This document shows positions 52,464-62,094 of a stretch of DNA of 64,000 nucleotides, one piece after another. The notes under the pieces were generated by a model. It did no database searches and was not told where the DNA came from. It worked only from the letters and a program-made list of their open reading frames with translations. The position numbers and the translations under genes were made by a program. The DNA comes from Poseidonibacter ostreae (GTDB taxonomy: Bacteria > Campylobacterota > Campylobacteria > Campylobacterales > Arcobacteraceae), in assembly GCF_009208075.1 (NCBI RefSeq), contig NZ_WFKJ01000001.1, positions 62,001-126,000 of the forward strand. Reading direction: 5' to 3'. Within the stretch, counting starts at the first letter, position 1. Every line of letters starts with the position of its first letter.

Positions 52464-53245
52464 TGAGTGAGAATACAATGCAAGGAAAAACTTTAGTAAT
52501 ATCTGGTGGTACAAAAGGTATCGGTAAAGAGTGTGTTTATAAATTTGCACAAAATGGTGTTAATGTTGCGTTTACTTACAATTCAAACAAAGAATTTGCA
52601 GAAGATATCTGTAAAGATGTTGAAGAAACTTATGGTGTAAAATGTAAATGTTACCCATTTAATATTTTAGAGCCAGAAATGTATAAAGAGCTATTTTTAG
52701 AAATAGACAAAGATTTTGATAGAGTTGATTTCTTTATCTCAAATGCGATGATTTACGGTCGTGCTGTTGTTGGTGGATATGGTAAATTTATGAAATTAAA
52801 ACCTAGAGGTTTAAATAATATTTATACTGCAACTGTTAATGCTTTTGTTTGTGGTGCGCAACAAGCTGCTAAAAGAATGCAAAAAATTGGTGGTGGAGCA
52901 ATAGTATCTTTATCATCAACTGGTAACTTAGTATATATTCCAAACTATTCAGGTCATGGTACAAATAAAGCAGCAGTTGAAGCAATGGTAAGATATGCAG
53001 CAACTGAATTAGGTGAATTTAATATTAGAGTAAATGCAGTTTCAGGTGGTCCTATTGATACTGATGCACTAAAAGCATTTACAAATTATGAAGAAGTTAA
53101 ACAAAAAACTATCGACTTATCTGCTTTAAATAGAATTGGTCAACCAAAAGATTTAGCACAATCTTGTTATTTCTTATGTACTGATGATGCTTCTTGGATT
53201 ACATCTCAAACTTTAGTTGTTGATGGTGGAACAACTTTCAGATAA
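52463..53245 (+). CDS. SDR, enoyl-ACP reductase-like (FabL type)
   Basis: 260 residues. ISGGTKGIGKE binds the cofactor. The active site is YSGHGTNK, a Tyr-x6-Lys pair, which marks enoyl-ACP reductases (FabI/FabL) rather than the Tyr-x3-Lys of ordinary SDRs. The end QTLVVDGGTTFR is typical. It may reduce enoyl-ACP in fatty-acid synthesis; a FabI could exist elsewhere. It lies between dapA and pgsA, each overlapping by one base. Confidence 0.85.
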   Translation: MSENTMQGKTLVISGGTKGIGKECVYKFAQNGVNVAFTYNSNKEFAEDICKDVEETYGVKCKCYPFNILEPEMYKELFLEIDKDFDRVDFFISNAMIYGRAVVGGYGKFMKLKPRGLNNIYTATVNAFVCGAQQAAKRMQKIGGGAIVSLSSTGNLVYIPNYSGHGTNKAAVEAMVRYAATELGEFNIRVNAVSGGPIDTDALKAFTNYEEVKQKTIDLSALNRIGQPKDLAQSCYFLCTDDASWITSQTLVVDGGTTFR

Positions 53246-53790
53246 TGAAAGAAAAAGTTCTTAACCTTCCAAATGTTTTAGCACTGTTTAGAATAGCATT
53301 AGCTCCGCTAATGCTATGGTTTTTTATAGATAGAGATAATACTATCTTTTCTTCATGGCATCCTTCATGGTTTGATTATTTTGCAGGTCTTATTTTTGTA
53401 ATTGCATCAGTTACTGATTTTTTTGATGGCTATATTGCAAGGTCTTGGAATCAAATGACAAAACTAGGTGGGATTTTAGATCCACTTGCTGATAAGATGT
53501 TGGTACTTGCTGGATTTATAGGTCTTATGGTAATTGATAGAGCATCAGCTTGGGCTGTTTTTATTATACTTTCAAGAGAGTTTTTTATAACAGGACTTCG
53601 AGTAGTAGCAGCAGATGAGGGTAAAAATGTAGCTTCAACAATGGCTGGAAAAGTAAAAACAGTAGTTCAAATGATTGCTATTGGTTTTTTAATTATGAAT
53701 TGGCCATTTGCAACTGAACTTCTATGGTTAGCAGTTGTTTTAACAGTATATTCAGGATATGAATATATTAGAGATTATTTTAAAATATAG
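53245..53790 (+). CDS. pgsA: CDP-diacylglycerol-glycerol-3-phosphate 3-phosphatidyltransferase
   Basis: 181 residues, about four membrane segments. The full CDP-alcohol motif is TDFFDGYIARSWNQMTKLGGILDPLADK (D-G-x2-A-R-x8-G-x3-D-x3-D). The protein makes phosphatidylglycerol phosphate. The LPNVLALFRIALAPLM start is typical of PgsA. It overlaps the SDR gene by one base and precedes rseP by 9 bp. Confidence 0.95.
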   Translation: MKEKVLNLPNVLALFRIALAPLMLWFFIDRDNTIFSSWHPSWFDYFAGLIFVIASVTDFFDGYIARSWNQMTKLGGILDPLADKMLVLAGFIGLMVIDRASAWAVFIILSREFFITGLRVVAADEGKNVASTMAGKVKTVVQMIAIGFLIMNWPFATELLWLAVVLTVYSGYEYIRDYFKI

Positions 53791-53799
53791 AGGTTTTTC

Positions 53800-54855
53800 T
53801 TGGGTACTATAACATTTTTACTTGTTCTTTCATTTTTAGTGTTTTTTCATGAGTTAGGACATTTTGTTGCTGCTCGTTATTTTGGTGTAAAAGTTCACGT
53901 TTTTTCAATTGGTTTTGGAAAACAACTTTTTGCAAAAGAGTGGAGAGGTACAACTTGGCAGTTTTCATTAATCCCTCTTGGTGGTTATGTAAAAATGAAA
54001 GGTCAAGATGACTCAAATCCAGCTTTAATTGAATCTGGTGATGATTCTTATAATACGAAAAAACCTTGGCAAAGAATTGTAATATTATTTGCAGGTCCCT
54101 TTGCAAACTTTTTACTAGCAGCCATTCTTTATTTTTCAATTGCAATTATGGGTGCAAGTACATTTGCAGCACAAATTGGAACTGTACAAAAAGACTCACC
54201 TGCTTTTCATGCAGGAATTTTAAAAGATGATTTAATTGTAAGAATAAATGAGCATGAAATTAAATCTTGGGAAGATATTGGAAAAATAATTGTTAACTCA
54301 CAAGGAGCTTTAAAGTTCTATATTAAAAGAGATAATAAACTTATTGCAAAAACTATAAATCCACATATTTCAGATTCGCAAAATATGTTTAAAGAAAAAA
54401 TCAAAAAAAGAATGATTGGTATTTCCCCATCTGGAAAAGTAGTTCAACTAGATTTATCACTTAGTGAGTCATTAGTATATGCATATGAAAAAACAATTTT
54501 TTCTTCAACAATGATTTTTCAAGGTGTTCAAAAACTGATTCAAGGAATTATTCCAAGTAGTGAAATTGGTGGAGTTATTACAATTGGTAAAGTAATTTCT
54601 GATGCAAGCCAATCAAGTATAATTGCACTATTTACAATAACTGCTTTAATTTCTGTTAACTTAGGAGTTTTAAACCTACTTCCAATTCCAGCACTTGATG
54701 GTGGACATATTATGTTTAATATCTATGAAATGATTACAAAAAGAAAACCAAGTGATAAGGTTTTTATGTTTTTAACAATCGCTGGATGGGTAATACTTGG
54801 TAGTTTAATGTTACTTGGAATTTACAACGACATAAATAGAATTTTTCTAAAATAA
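53800..54855 (+). CDS. rseP: Site-2 zinc metalloprotease RseP
   Basis: 351 residues from TTG 53800 (AGAGG ribosome site). The zinc motif is HELGH (17-21); LIPLGGYVKMKGQDD, one PDZ domain (about 110-190, IGTVQKDSPAFHAGI) and the late NLLPIPALDGGH (metal Asp) complete the family. It cuts membrane-embedded substrates, such as signal-peptide remnants or anti-sigma factors. Single-PDZ forms are usual outside gammaproteobacteria. It follows pgsA and precedes the YggS gene by 21 bp. Confidence 0.95.
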   Translation: MGTITFLLVLSFLVFFHELGHFVAARYFGVKVHVFSIGFGKQLFAKEWRGTTWQFSLIPLGGYVKMKGQDDSNPALIESGDDSYNTKKPWQRIVILFAGPFANFLLAAILYFSIAIMGASTFAAQIGTVQKDSPAFHAGILKDDLIVRINEHEIKSWEDIGKIIVNSQGALKFYIKRDNKLIAKTINPHISDSQNMFKEKIKKRMIGISPSGKVVQLDLSLSESLVYAYEKTIFSSTMIFQGVQKLIQGIIPSSEIGGVITIGKVISDASQSSIIALFTITALISVNLGVLNLLPIPALDGGHIMFNIYEMITKRKPSDKVFMFLTIAGWVILGSLMLLGIYNDINRIFLK

Positions 54856-54876
54856 TAAAATATATAAAGAGATAAA

Positions 54877-55557
54877 ATGAATAAATTAACTGCAACAAGA
54901 AATTTAGATGATGTAATAACTAGAGTTGAAGGTGCTAGACTTAAAATATCTGAGCATCATATTGTTAAAATAATTGGTATTAGTAAATATTCAACTTCAA
55001 AAGAGATAGAAGAGCTTTATAACGTAGGGCAAAGAGCTTTTGGAGAAAATAAAGTGCAAGACTTAAAAACAAAAGTTGAGGAATTAGAAGAACTTCCTTT
55101 AGAATGGCATTTTGTAGGAACTTTACAAAAAAATAAAATCAATAATTTAATTGATTTAAATCCATCATTAATTCAATCAATTGATTCTTTAGAACTTGCA
55201 CAAGAGTTAGATAAAAAACTTCAAGCTAAAAATAAAAAGCTTAGTATTTTACTTCAAGTAAATTCTGCGTATGAAGATACAAAATCAGGTGTAATGCCAG
55301 AAGTTGCAGTCGAAATATATAAACAAATATTAGATACTTGTCCGAACTTAAGAGTAAAAGGTATTATGAGTATTGGAGCACATGTTGAAGATGAAAAAGT
55401 TATAAGAGAATCATTTAAAACAACTAAAAAGATTTATGATGAATTAGTACCACTAGGAGCAAAATATTGTTCAATGGGTATGAGTTCTGATTATGAACTT
55501 GCAATTGCTTGTGGTTCTAATATGATTAGAGTTGGTTCTACTTTATTTAAAGACTAA
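54877..55557 (+). CDS. YggS family PLP-binding protein
   Basis: 226 residues. The PLP Lys is in IIGISKYSTS; FGENKVQDLKTKVEEL, WHFVGTLQKNK, QSIDS and SMGMSSDYELAI are family motifs. YggS proteins keep PLP homeostasis and have no known catalytic activity. It is the last gene of the run that begins with pyrD (48693); a shared terminator lies before the convergent tautomerase gene. Confidence 0.95.
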   Translation: MNKLTATRNLDDVITRVEGARLKISEHHIVKIIGISKYSTSKEIEELYNVGQRAFGENKVQDLKTKVEELEELPLEWHFVGTLQKNKINNLIDLNPSLIQSIDSLELAQELDKKLQAKNKKLSILLQVNSAYEDTKSGVMPEVAVEIYKQILDTCPNLRVKGIMSIGAHVEDEKVIRESFKTTKKIYDELVPLGAKYCSMGMSSDYELAIACGSNMIRVGSTLFKD

Positions 55558-55570
55558 GAATTAAATCTAA

Positions 55571-55598
55571 AGAGAAAAGCTTATTTAGCTTCTTCTCT
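55571..55598. terminator. Bidirectional terminator, YggS / tautomerase
   Basis: AGAGAAAAGCT (55571-55581) pairs with AGCTTCTTCTCT (55587-55598) with one bulged base and a 5-base loop. It overlaps the last codons of the minus-strand tautomerase gene. Confidence 0.5.
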
Positions 55599-55793
55599 TA
55601 TTTGACTTACTGTTTTTCCACCTATTGCATAATTATCCATATTAACTTCTTCTATTATTACAACAGCAGATTTTGCACCTCGACCATCAAAAATACTAGC
55701 AAATAGTTCTGTTATACCTTTACTTAGTGCTTCTTTTTGTTCTTTTGTAGCACCTCCATCTTCATGTGTCATTTTTACGTTTATTAGTGGCAT
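55581..55793 (-). CDS. 4-oxalocrotonate tautomerase family protein
   Basis: 70 residues. The catalytic Pro follows the start Met (MPLINVKM). The later GITELFASIFDGRGAKSAVVIIEEVNMDNYAIGG matches the family helix-strand layout. Members assemble as hexamers and tautomerise small keto acids. It lies 25 bp downstream of the DUF711 gene, in the same direction. The substrate is unknown. Confidence 0.92.
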   Translation of the reverse strand: MPLINVKMTHEDGGATKEQKEALSKGITELFASIFDGRGAKSAVVIIEEVNMDNYAIGGKTVSQIREEAK

Positions 55794-55818
55794 ATTAAGT
55801 CTCCTTTTTCTTTTTTGA

Positions 55819-57060
55819 TTATGGTAATGCTAAAACAGCACTATTACATAAATCATCACTTTCAAACTTTGTAATATCACCCTCTTTTAAACCAGGAACT
55901 GGAAATAATCTTACAGTTAAGGGCTTATTTAATCTAAAAGCCATCGTTCCAGTATCTCTCATAATTTGTTCAATTTTTAAAGAAGGAGTATCTCCCTCAA
56001 TTGGAACAGTATCTAGTCCAATTCCGCAAATTGCACTATTTGTAAGAAGTGTTCTTACGTCAAAATCTTTATCAATTGTACCCTTCGCTAATCCTTCATC
56101 TTCAACAACAGCAAGCATTAAACCAGAGAATCCAACTAAAGGCAATTCTTTTACACTTTTAAAAACTTTTGTTAATAACGATGAAATTTCTACAGTACCA
56201 CTTCTTCCAAAAGAATTTAAACCCATTTGTTTATAAACCTCAACCATTGAGGAACAATTTTTAGATGGAGCTGCTGAAGAATCAATTCCTTTAAAAACAA
56301 AAGAAGATTTATTTTCGATTTTTTCTTCAAACCTATCTAATATATTTTTAATATTACTACAATGATAAGATAGCGCTTCTTTTAAAATATTAAAGTAAGA
56401 AGCAAGTGCAATATTATGAGATAAATCTGGATTTTTTTGATTAAAATCTTTTAAAACTTCAACTAATAAATCAGGTGTTTCTAAACCTATTACAAAAGCA
56501 TTTTCTAAACTTGAATCATGATATGAAGCAGGAAAATATGGAATAAAAGGTTTACAGTTAAAATTAACAGTAAAGTTAAAATTACCCTCACCTCTTGGTG
56601 TTATTTCTGATATTTTTTTGACTGCTTTTACAGATTCTTTTATAAGCGTATTATCTAAGATTTCATTTTCATCAATATTTACATTTACACAAGCATTTGC
56701 TAAATCACCAAAGCTTGAAATAAGTTCAGGAAGTAATGATATTTCATTAAAAGTTTTAGCTTCACCAATAGCAAATCTAATTCGTAAGCTTGTAGTGCTT
56801 TTCTTTAGAATACTTGAAATAAAAGACAAGTCATCTTTAGCTTTTTGTAAAGATGAAGTATCAAGGTATTCGCCAAAAGCATTTGTAACTATTCTTATTG
56901 ATTGGACTTGATAATTCTCTTGATTAAACTGTTTACTTACACTTTCACAAAAACTACAGGCACGAAGAAGTTCTTCTTCCCAAGTACTTTTATCATTTGA
57001 TAAAGTCAGAAAAGTTGTAATTGTTCGTATTTTACATAAATCTTTATTTTTATAAATCAA
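55819..57060 (-). CDS. DUF711 family protein (UPF0210-like)
   Basis: 413 residues. NPLTVRLFPVPGLKEGD near the end, the GFSGLMLAVVEDEGLA segment and CGIGLDTVPIEGD are typical of DUF711, a family with a pyruvate-formate-lyase-like fold of unknown role. It is divided from trpC by a terminator and is probably co-transcribed with the tautomerase gene. Gene product length fits the family. The start is preceded by AAAGGAT. Confidence 0.87.
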   Translation of the reverse strand: MIYKNKDLCKIRTITTFLTLSNDKSTWEEELLRACSFCESVSKQFNQENYQVQSIRIVTNAFGEYLDTSSLQKAKDDLSFISSILKKSTTSLRIRFAIGEAKTFNEISLLPELISSFGDLANACVNVNIDENEILDNTLIKESVKAVKKISEITPRGEGNFNFTVNFNCKPFIPYFPASYHDSSLENAFVIGLETPDLLVEVLKDFNQKNPDLSHNIALASYFNILKEALSYHCSNIKNILDRFEEKIENKSSFVFKGIDSSAAPSKNCSSMVEVYKQMGLNSFGRSGTVEISSLLTKVFKSVKELPLVGFSGLMLAVVEDEGLAKGTIDKDFDVRTLLTNSAICGIGLDTVPIEGDTPSLKIEQIMRDTGTMAFRLNKPLTVRLFPVPGLKEGDITKFESDDLCNSAVLALP

Positions 57061-57132
57061 AATAGATCCTTTAACTTAATATTAAATCACTATAACTAAA
57101 AATTTATAATTGAACAATCCAAATATTGCTAG

Positions 57133-57164
57133 AAATAAATAAACCCAAAAAGGTCTATTTATTT
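57133..57164 (-). terminator. Terminator of the trmN6-ykgJ-TPR-trpC operon
   Basis: AAATAAATAAACC (57133-57145) pairs with GGTCTATTTATTT (57152-57164) with one mismatch and a 6-base loop. It overlaps the trpC stop codon; on the minus strand it continues into a T-rich tract. Confidence 0.65.
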
Positions 57165-57954
57165 AGTTTAGTGAGTTTTTAAACTTAGTTACTTCATCTT
57201 CAATTGAAGCTTGTCTCATAAAGTGCTCACCAATTAAGAAAGCATCAGCACCAATTCCTGATAATCTTTTAATCGTGTCAACATTTGAAACTCCAGATTC
57301 AGCAACAATAATTTTTCCATTTGGAATCATTGGAATTAATTTATCACATAATTCCATATCCATTTCAAACGTATCAAGGTTTCTATGATTTATTCCAATT
57401 ATACTAGCACCACATTTAATAGCTTTTGTTAAATCTTCTTTATCATGAATCTCAACTAAAACTTCTAAGCCTAAATGTAAAGCATATTCATATAACTCTT
57501 TCATTTCTTTTGTACCTAAGGCTTTTGCAATAAGTAAAATAAAATCAGCTCCATAAACTAAGGCTTCAACAATTTGATATTTATCAACAATAAAATCTTT
57601 TCTTAAAAGTGGCGTTGGTACATATCTTCTAATTGCAGTTAAATACTCTAAGTTACCTTGAAAATAATGTGGTTCAGTTAATACTGAAATCGCATTTGCT
57701 CCACTATTACTATAAGCTTGTGCAATTTCCATAGGATTAAAATCTTCTTTTATAATACCTTTTGAAGGACTTGCTTTTTTAACTTCTGCAATTATTCTAA
57801 TTGGCTCTTCTTTAGTTGCAGTTAAAAATGGTTTAACATCTCTTGGAGCAAAAGGATTCGAAGCTAATGTTCTTCCTAATAAATCTAAAGGTATATCTTT
57901 TTGTCTTATCTCTAAATCTGCTTTTGTTCTTTCTATAATTTCATCTAATATCAC
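57163..57954 (-). CDS. trpC: Indole-3-glycerol phosphate synthase
   Basis: 263 residues, TIM barrel. [57 protein letters not shown] and VAESGV are diagnostic of TrpC, which closes the indole ring in tryptophan synthesis. It is the last gene in an operon with three non-trp genes, so it stands apart from the other trp genes. It overlaps the TPR gene by 4 bp. Confidence 0.97.
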   Translation of the reverse strand: MILDEIIERTKADLEIRQKDIPLDLLGRTLASNPFAPRDVKPFLTATKEEPIRIIAEVKKASPSKGIIKEDFNPMEIAQAYSNSGANAISVLTEPHYFQGNLEYLTAIRRYVPTPLLRKDFIVDKYQIVEALVYGADFILLIAKALGTKEMKELYEYALHLGLEVLVEIHDKEDLTKAIKCGASIIGINHRNLDTFEMDMELCDKLIPMIPNGKIIVAESGVSNVDTIKRLSGIGADAFLIGEHFMRQASIEDEVTKFKNSLN

Positions 57955-59273
57955 TTAGTACACTCCTTAATTTTTTCCCAATGTAATTTAACTTCTTCAT
58001 CATCTAAACCTGCACTATCTACTACTTTTTTCATTTGAATATATGCATTTTTGCAATCTTTATTTTTATAAAGACCCCATGCTAAAGTATCAATAAAAGC
58101 AAGATTATCTGGTTCTAAAATTAATGCTTTTTTTATAAGAGTTAAACCTCTTTTAATATCTAAATCATAATCTATTAGAATATAAGCTAAATAATTCTCA
58201 TAAATTGGATTTGAGATTTTTGCTAGCACTTTATCAAATTTTGAAATAACATTAGGTAAAACCATTTGTTTATTTTTTGCCATTTCAAATTCAAGTATAG
58301 CTTGTTGACCTAAATAATCTAAATTATTTGTCTTTTTATATAACTTATCTAATAATAAATTAGCTTTATTTAATTCATTTTCATTTTTATATAATTGCAA
58401 TAAAATATTACTTTTTATACTGTTTTTTTCTAAAAACTCTATTGCTTTTTTACTATCTTCTTTAATTAAATATCTTATTAATAAATCTTGCGTTTTAATT
58501 AAAACTACTTTTTTGTTCATTTCTTTATATTCAAAATGCATTTTTTCAAGTAAAGGAACTATTTTATCTTTTTGCTTATCTTTTTCATAAAATGATAAAA
58601 GTTGTAATGATAAATTAAAAGGATAATTGTTTTTTTCTATATAGTTTAATATTCTATATTTAGATTCTTCTTTTTCATTTGTATAATTATATTGAATACT
58701 AGTTATTGTTTGAAATGTTTCAACTGTACCTTTAACTTTATAGGCTTTTTCAAACTCTTCAAGAGCTTTTTCATACTCTTGTAAATCAAGATAAATACTA
58801 GCTAATAAAGAATGATTACTATCATGATAAAACTTATTCACTAATTTTTTTGCATACTTAATTGTTTCTTCTTTTTCCTTAAGTTTTAGCAAAGAAAGAG
58901 TATACATTTTTAAAATCAACTCTTCTTCTTTAATATCTTCAATCATATTTAAAGAAGCATATTTTTTTACACTCTCATAATCTTTTAATATAAAAGATGA
59001 GTTTAAATAATTTACTAAATACTCATGATTATTTGTATTTTCAAAAAGTTTAAAATATATTTCTCGTGAAGCTTTATAGTTCTTTTGAGATTCATACTCT
59101 AATGCATACATTATATATTCATCTTCTAGATTAAAATATTTAGTATTTTGTTTTTTAAAACTTGCATTATTTATTGTTACTTCATTTGTAGCTATTTTAG
59201 GTTCTATATAATTGCAACCTGTTAATAAAAATAGTAAAGTACTTGTAACTAAATAGTTCTTATAGCTGGACAC
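57951..59273 (-). CDS. Tetratricopeptide-repeat lipoprotein
   Basis: 440 residues. The lipobox is LTGC (Cys near 19). The rest is helical with TPR-like units, for example [31 protein letters not shown] and [32 protein letters not shown]. It is most likely an outer-membrane scaffold protein; the partner is unknown. It overlaps the YkgJ gene by 25 bp and trpC by 4 bp, which shows close coupling. Lys and Asn content is high as in the rest of the genome. Confidence 0.9.
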   Translation of the reverse strand: MSSYKNYLVTSTLLFLLTGCNYIEPKIATNEVTINNASFKKQNTKYFNLEDEYIMYALEYESQKNYKASREIYFKLFENTNNHEYLVNYLNSSFILKDYESVKKYASLNMIEDIKEEELILKMYTLSLLKLKEKEETIKYAKKLVNKFYHDSNHSLLASIYLDLQEYEKALEEFEKAYKVKGTVETFQTITSIQYNYTNEKEESKYRILNYIEKNNYPFNLSLQLLSFYEKDKQKDKIVPLLEKMHFEYKEMNKKVVLIKTQDLLIRYLIKEDSKKAIEFLEKNSIKSNILLQLYKNENELNKANLLLDKLYKKTNNLDYLGQQAILEFEMAKNKQMVLPNVISKFDKVLAKISNPIYENYLAYILIDYDLDIKRGLTLIKKALILEPDNLAFIDTLAWGLYKNKDCKNAYIQMKKVVDSAGLDDEEVKLHWEKIKECTK

Positions 59274-59632
59274 TCTTCATAAACCTCTTTTACATTTTCT
59301 TTAAAATAATCCCAAAATGGGAAAGTACGACATTGCGTTGGTCTAGCTTCATAAATTGAGCATTGTTTCTTTTCTAAATTAAAAAATACACATGCAAAAT
59401 TATTTTTTGCTAATTTTACCTCTTTTATACTGTATTTATAACCTATTTTGTTTAAATACTTAACTCTTAACTCTTCTTGGCTTATTTCAAGATGCTTTGC
59501 TAAAAAATTTATCTCTTGAAGTGTGATCCAAATATAACCACTCTCTCCAATACAACAATTCCCAGCACATGTATCACAAGCACTTGCTTCAAAGGCATAA
59601 TCAAAGCCTTCTTTTTTAATTAAATTGCTCAA
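59249..59632 (-). CDS. YkgJ family zinc/iron-cysteine-cluster protein
   Basis: 127 residues. CDTCAGNCC near the start, CVFFNLEKKQCSIYEARPTQCRTFPFWDYF and a late CPAIR provide the conserved Cys of the YkgJ family, which probably bind a metal or Fe-S cluster. The role is unknown. It overlaps the methyltransferase gene by 17 bp and the TPR gene by 25 bp. Confidence 0.93.
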   Translation of the reverse strand: MSNLIKKEGFDYAFEASACDTCAGNCCIGESGYIWITLQEINFLAKHLEISQEELRVKYLNKIGYKYSIKEVKLAKNNFACVFFNLEKKQCSIYEARPTQCRTFPFWDYFKENVKEVYEECPAIRTI

Positions 59633-60338
59633 TATCTACCTTTATACTGTGAGTTGATGACTTTTCATATATTTTTTTAACTTCTTTTGTAAACTCTAAT
59701 CCATCAAAAACAAATAGTGGCTTCATGATTTTTGTTAATGATTTTGAATCTTTTCTAGCATATACTAAAATCAATGTAGCATCTTTTGAATCTTTTGGAT
59801 GAACAAATTGTAAAACTTCTAAATTAAAACTATATTTATTCAAGAATAATAGTATTTCATTAATTTGTTTCACATCGTAACAGAAGAATAGCTTCCCAGA
59901 ATTTTTTAAACTTTGAGAACTTTTTTGTATAAAATCTTCTAAAGGCATAGAGTCATTATATCTTGCTATCTTAATATTTTCATTTTCACTCTTGATTACA
60001 TTTGAATGGTAAAAGGGTGGATTTGAAATACATATATCAAATTTTTTTTCAAAATCTATTTGTAAAAATGAGCCTTTAAATAAGTTTGTTTTTTGATTAT
60101 TAGTTTCTGCATTTTTTAAAGAAAAAAACTGAAATGGTTTTTGAAGTTCACACTGGTTTAAATTCAAATTAGGATATTCTCTAGAAACTAGTAATCCTAG
60201 TATTCCACTACCACTTCCTATATCTAAAACTTCCCCTTTAACATTCTTAAATTTTTTCATATTTTCATAGATAAAGTTATATAAAAAATGTGTGTCACTA
60301 TTGTAGCAATAACCATCTAGTGGTTGATATAAAACCAA
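59616..60338 (-). CDS. tRNA1(Val) (adenine-N6)-methyltransferase-like protein
   Basis: 240 residues. The SAM site is VLDIGSGSGILGLLVSREYP (near 37-56) and the catalytic motif is ISNPPFYHS (N-P-P-F near 110). The start YQPLDGYCYNSDTHFLYNF matches the TrmN6/YfiC branch of amino-methylases acting on tRNA or rRNA adenines. It is the first gene of the trpC operon. It is divergent from oorD across a 296-bp gap. Confidence 0.88.
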   Translation of the reverse strand: MVLYQPLDGYCYNSDTHFLYNFIYENMKKFKNVKGEVLDIGSGSGILGLLVSREYPNLNLNQCELQKPFQFFSLKNAETNNQKTNLFKGSFLQIDFEKKFDICISNPPFYHSNVIKSENENIKIARYNDSMPLEDFIQKSSQSLKNSGKLFFCYDVKQINEILLFLNKYSFNLEVLQFVHPKDSKDATLILVYARKDSKSLTKIMKPLFVFDGLEFTKEVKKIYEKSSTHSIKVDIEQFN

Positions 60339-60465
60339 GTATTTTCCTTAATATATTTTAGATATTGTATCTAAGCTTAGCCTATATATGTTTTAAACAA
60401 TATTTTAAGTAATACTTCCTCCTAAATATTAGTTTTTTTTCTTAAGTTTTATTATAGTTTCAAAG

Positions 60466-60510
60466 ACACTTTAAATACACTTTGTAGCACTAGTGTAGCA
60501 AAATGTAACA
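60466..60510 (+). promoter_or_regulatory. Helically phased direct repeats upstream of oorD
   Basis: ACACTTT occurs at 60466-60472 and 60477-60483 (period 11). It is followed by TGTAGCA at 60483-60489 and 60494-60500 and TGTAACA at 60504-60510 (periods 11 and 10). Such one-turn direct repeats are the architecture of OmpR/PhoB-type sites. The array ends 124 bp before the oorD start. The rest of the 60339-60634 gap is AT-rich with no ORF. Confidence 0.5.
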
Positions 60511-60634
60511 AGAGCCGAATTAGCTTTCCCAAATGAAAGTTTTACTTATTCTTTAGATGTATTATAGGTTATTATTCAAACATAATAATTGAGTTTATTC
60601 AAATATTGATAAATAAAAAATTTAAGGGGAAATT

Positions 60635-60952
60635 ATGTCTAATATGGAAGCTCCTGCAAACACACCTGTTTGGGTAAATGAAGCTAGATGTAAAGCATGT
60701 GATAAATGTGTATCTGTTTGTCCAGCTGGTGTACTTGTAATGAGACAAGAAGTTCATTCAACTTTAGGTTCAATAATAAAAGTAGCGAATCCTGATTCGT
60801 GTATTGGTTGTACAGATTGTGAACTAGCGTGTCCAGACTTTGCAATATATGTAGCAGATAAAAAAGAATTTAAATTTGCAAAACTTTCTGATGAAGCAAA
60901 AGAAAGAAAAGAAGCTATCGTTAAAAATAACTATAGAGAATTAGAGGCATAA
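60635..60952 (+). CDS. oorD: 2-oxoglutarate:acceptor oxidoreductase, delta (ferredoxin) subunit
   Basis: 105 residues with two 4Fe-4S motifs: CKACDKCVSVCPAG (near 24-36) and CIGCTDCELACPDF (near 57-69). It carries electrons from the OorAB active site. The gene leads oorDABC, with 9 bp to oorA. The complex converts 2-oxoglutarate to succinyl-CoA and takes the place of the classical dehydrogenase in Campylobacterota. The start has an AAGGGGA ribosome site. Confidence 0.97.
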   Translation: MSNMEAPANTPVWVNEARCKACDKCVSVCPAGVLVMRQEVHSTLGSIIKVANPDSCIGCTDCELACPDFAIYVADKKEFKFAKLSDEAKERKEAIVKNNYRELEA

Positions 60953-60961
60953 GGAAAATTA

Positions 60962-62092
60962 ATGGCAAGAGAACTAATTTCAACAGGAAATGAATTAGCA
61001 GCAAAAGCTGCGCTTGACTCTGATGTTGAGTTTTTTGGGGGATACCCTATTACTCCATCTAGTGAAGTAATGCATATATTATCAACTGCATTACCAGCTA
61101 GAGGACATGCATGTATCCAAATGGAAGATGAAATTTCAGGAATTTGTACAGCATTAGGTGCTGCAATGTCTGGAAAAAGAGCATTAACAGCAACAAGTGG
61201 ACCTGGTATTTCTTTAAAAGCAGAAAACTTAGGGGTAGGATATATTTCTGAAATACCTTTAGTTGTAATCAATGTAATGAGAGGTGGTCCATCAACTGGT
61301 TTACCAACAAGAGTTGCACAAGGTGACTTATTACAAGCTAAAAATCCTACTCATGGTGATGTTAAATCAATCACTTTAGTACCAGGAAATTTAAATGAGT
61401 GTTATACAGAAGTTGCACGTGCTTTTAACTTAGCAGATAGATTTATGCAACCTGTATTTGTTTTATTAGATGAAACAATCGGTCACATGAGTGGTAAAGC
61501 TACTATTCCTGATTTAGAAACAGTACAAGCTGAAAAAATTTCTAGAAAGAAATTTGAAGGTGATAAGAAAGATTACAAGCCATATGATTGTGAAGATGAT
61601 CAACCAGCTGTATTAAATCCAATGTTTGAAGGTTATAGATACCACTTCACTGGTTTACATCATGGACCAACTGGACATCCAACTGAAGATGCTGATACTT
61701 GTGATGCTTTAATGAGAAGATTATTCAATAAAGTTGATGCACATATGGACGAAGTTGAATTAAATGAAGAGTATATGTTAGAAGATGCTGATATTATGAT
61801 TATTGCGTATGGTTCAGTTTCTTTAGGTGTAACTGAAGCTATTAACAGAATGAGAAAAGAAGGTATCAAAGTTGGTATGTTCAGACCAAAAACAATTTGG
61901 CCAAGTCCTGCTAATAGAATTAATGAATTGATGAAAAAATTTGACAAAGTATTAGTTGCTGAGTTAAACATGGGTCAATTCTCTGATGAAGTACAAAGAG
62001 TAAGTGGAAGAAATGACTTTGATAGATTATACAAAGTTAATGGTAGACCATTATCTCCACTAGAAATAATAGAAAAAGTGAAGGGAATGTAA
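60962..62092 (+). CDS. oorA: 2-oxoglutarate:acceptor oxidoreductase, alpha subunit
   Basis: 376 residues. GGYPITPSSEVMH, QMEDEISG, LTATSGPGISLKAENLG, NVMRGGPSTGLPT and GSVSLGVTEAINRMRKEGIKVGMFRPKTIWP are the pyrimidine-binding and domain II motifs of the KGOR/PFOR superfamily. The alpha subunit forms the thiamine diphosphate site together with OorB. The gene is 2 bp upstream of oorB. Confidence 0.97.
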   Translation: MARELISTGNELAAKAALDSDVEFFGGYPITPSSEVMHILSTALPARGHACIQMEDEISGICTALGAAMSGKRALTATSGPGISLKAENLGVGYISEIPLVVINVMRGGPSTGLPTRVAQGDLLQAKNPTHGDVKSITLVPGNLNECYTEVARAFNLADRFMQPVFVLLDETIGHMSGKATIPDLETVQAEKISRKKFEGDKKDYKPYDCEDDQPAVLNPMFEGYRYHFTGLHHGPTGHPTEDADTCDALMRRLFNKVDAHMDEVELNEEYMLEDADIMIIAYGSVSLGVTEAINRMRKEGIKVGMFRPKTIWPSPANRINELMKKFDKVLVAELNMGQFSDEVQRVSGRNDFDRLYKVNGRPLSPLEIIEKVKGM

Positions 62093-62094
62093 TT

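Noticed and set aside
60486-60497. CACTAGTG palindrome as an independent operator
   Set aside because: It arises where two units of the 10-11 bp direct repeat meet; the phased repeats explain it better.
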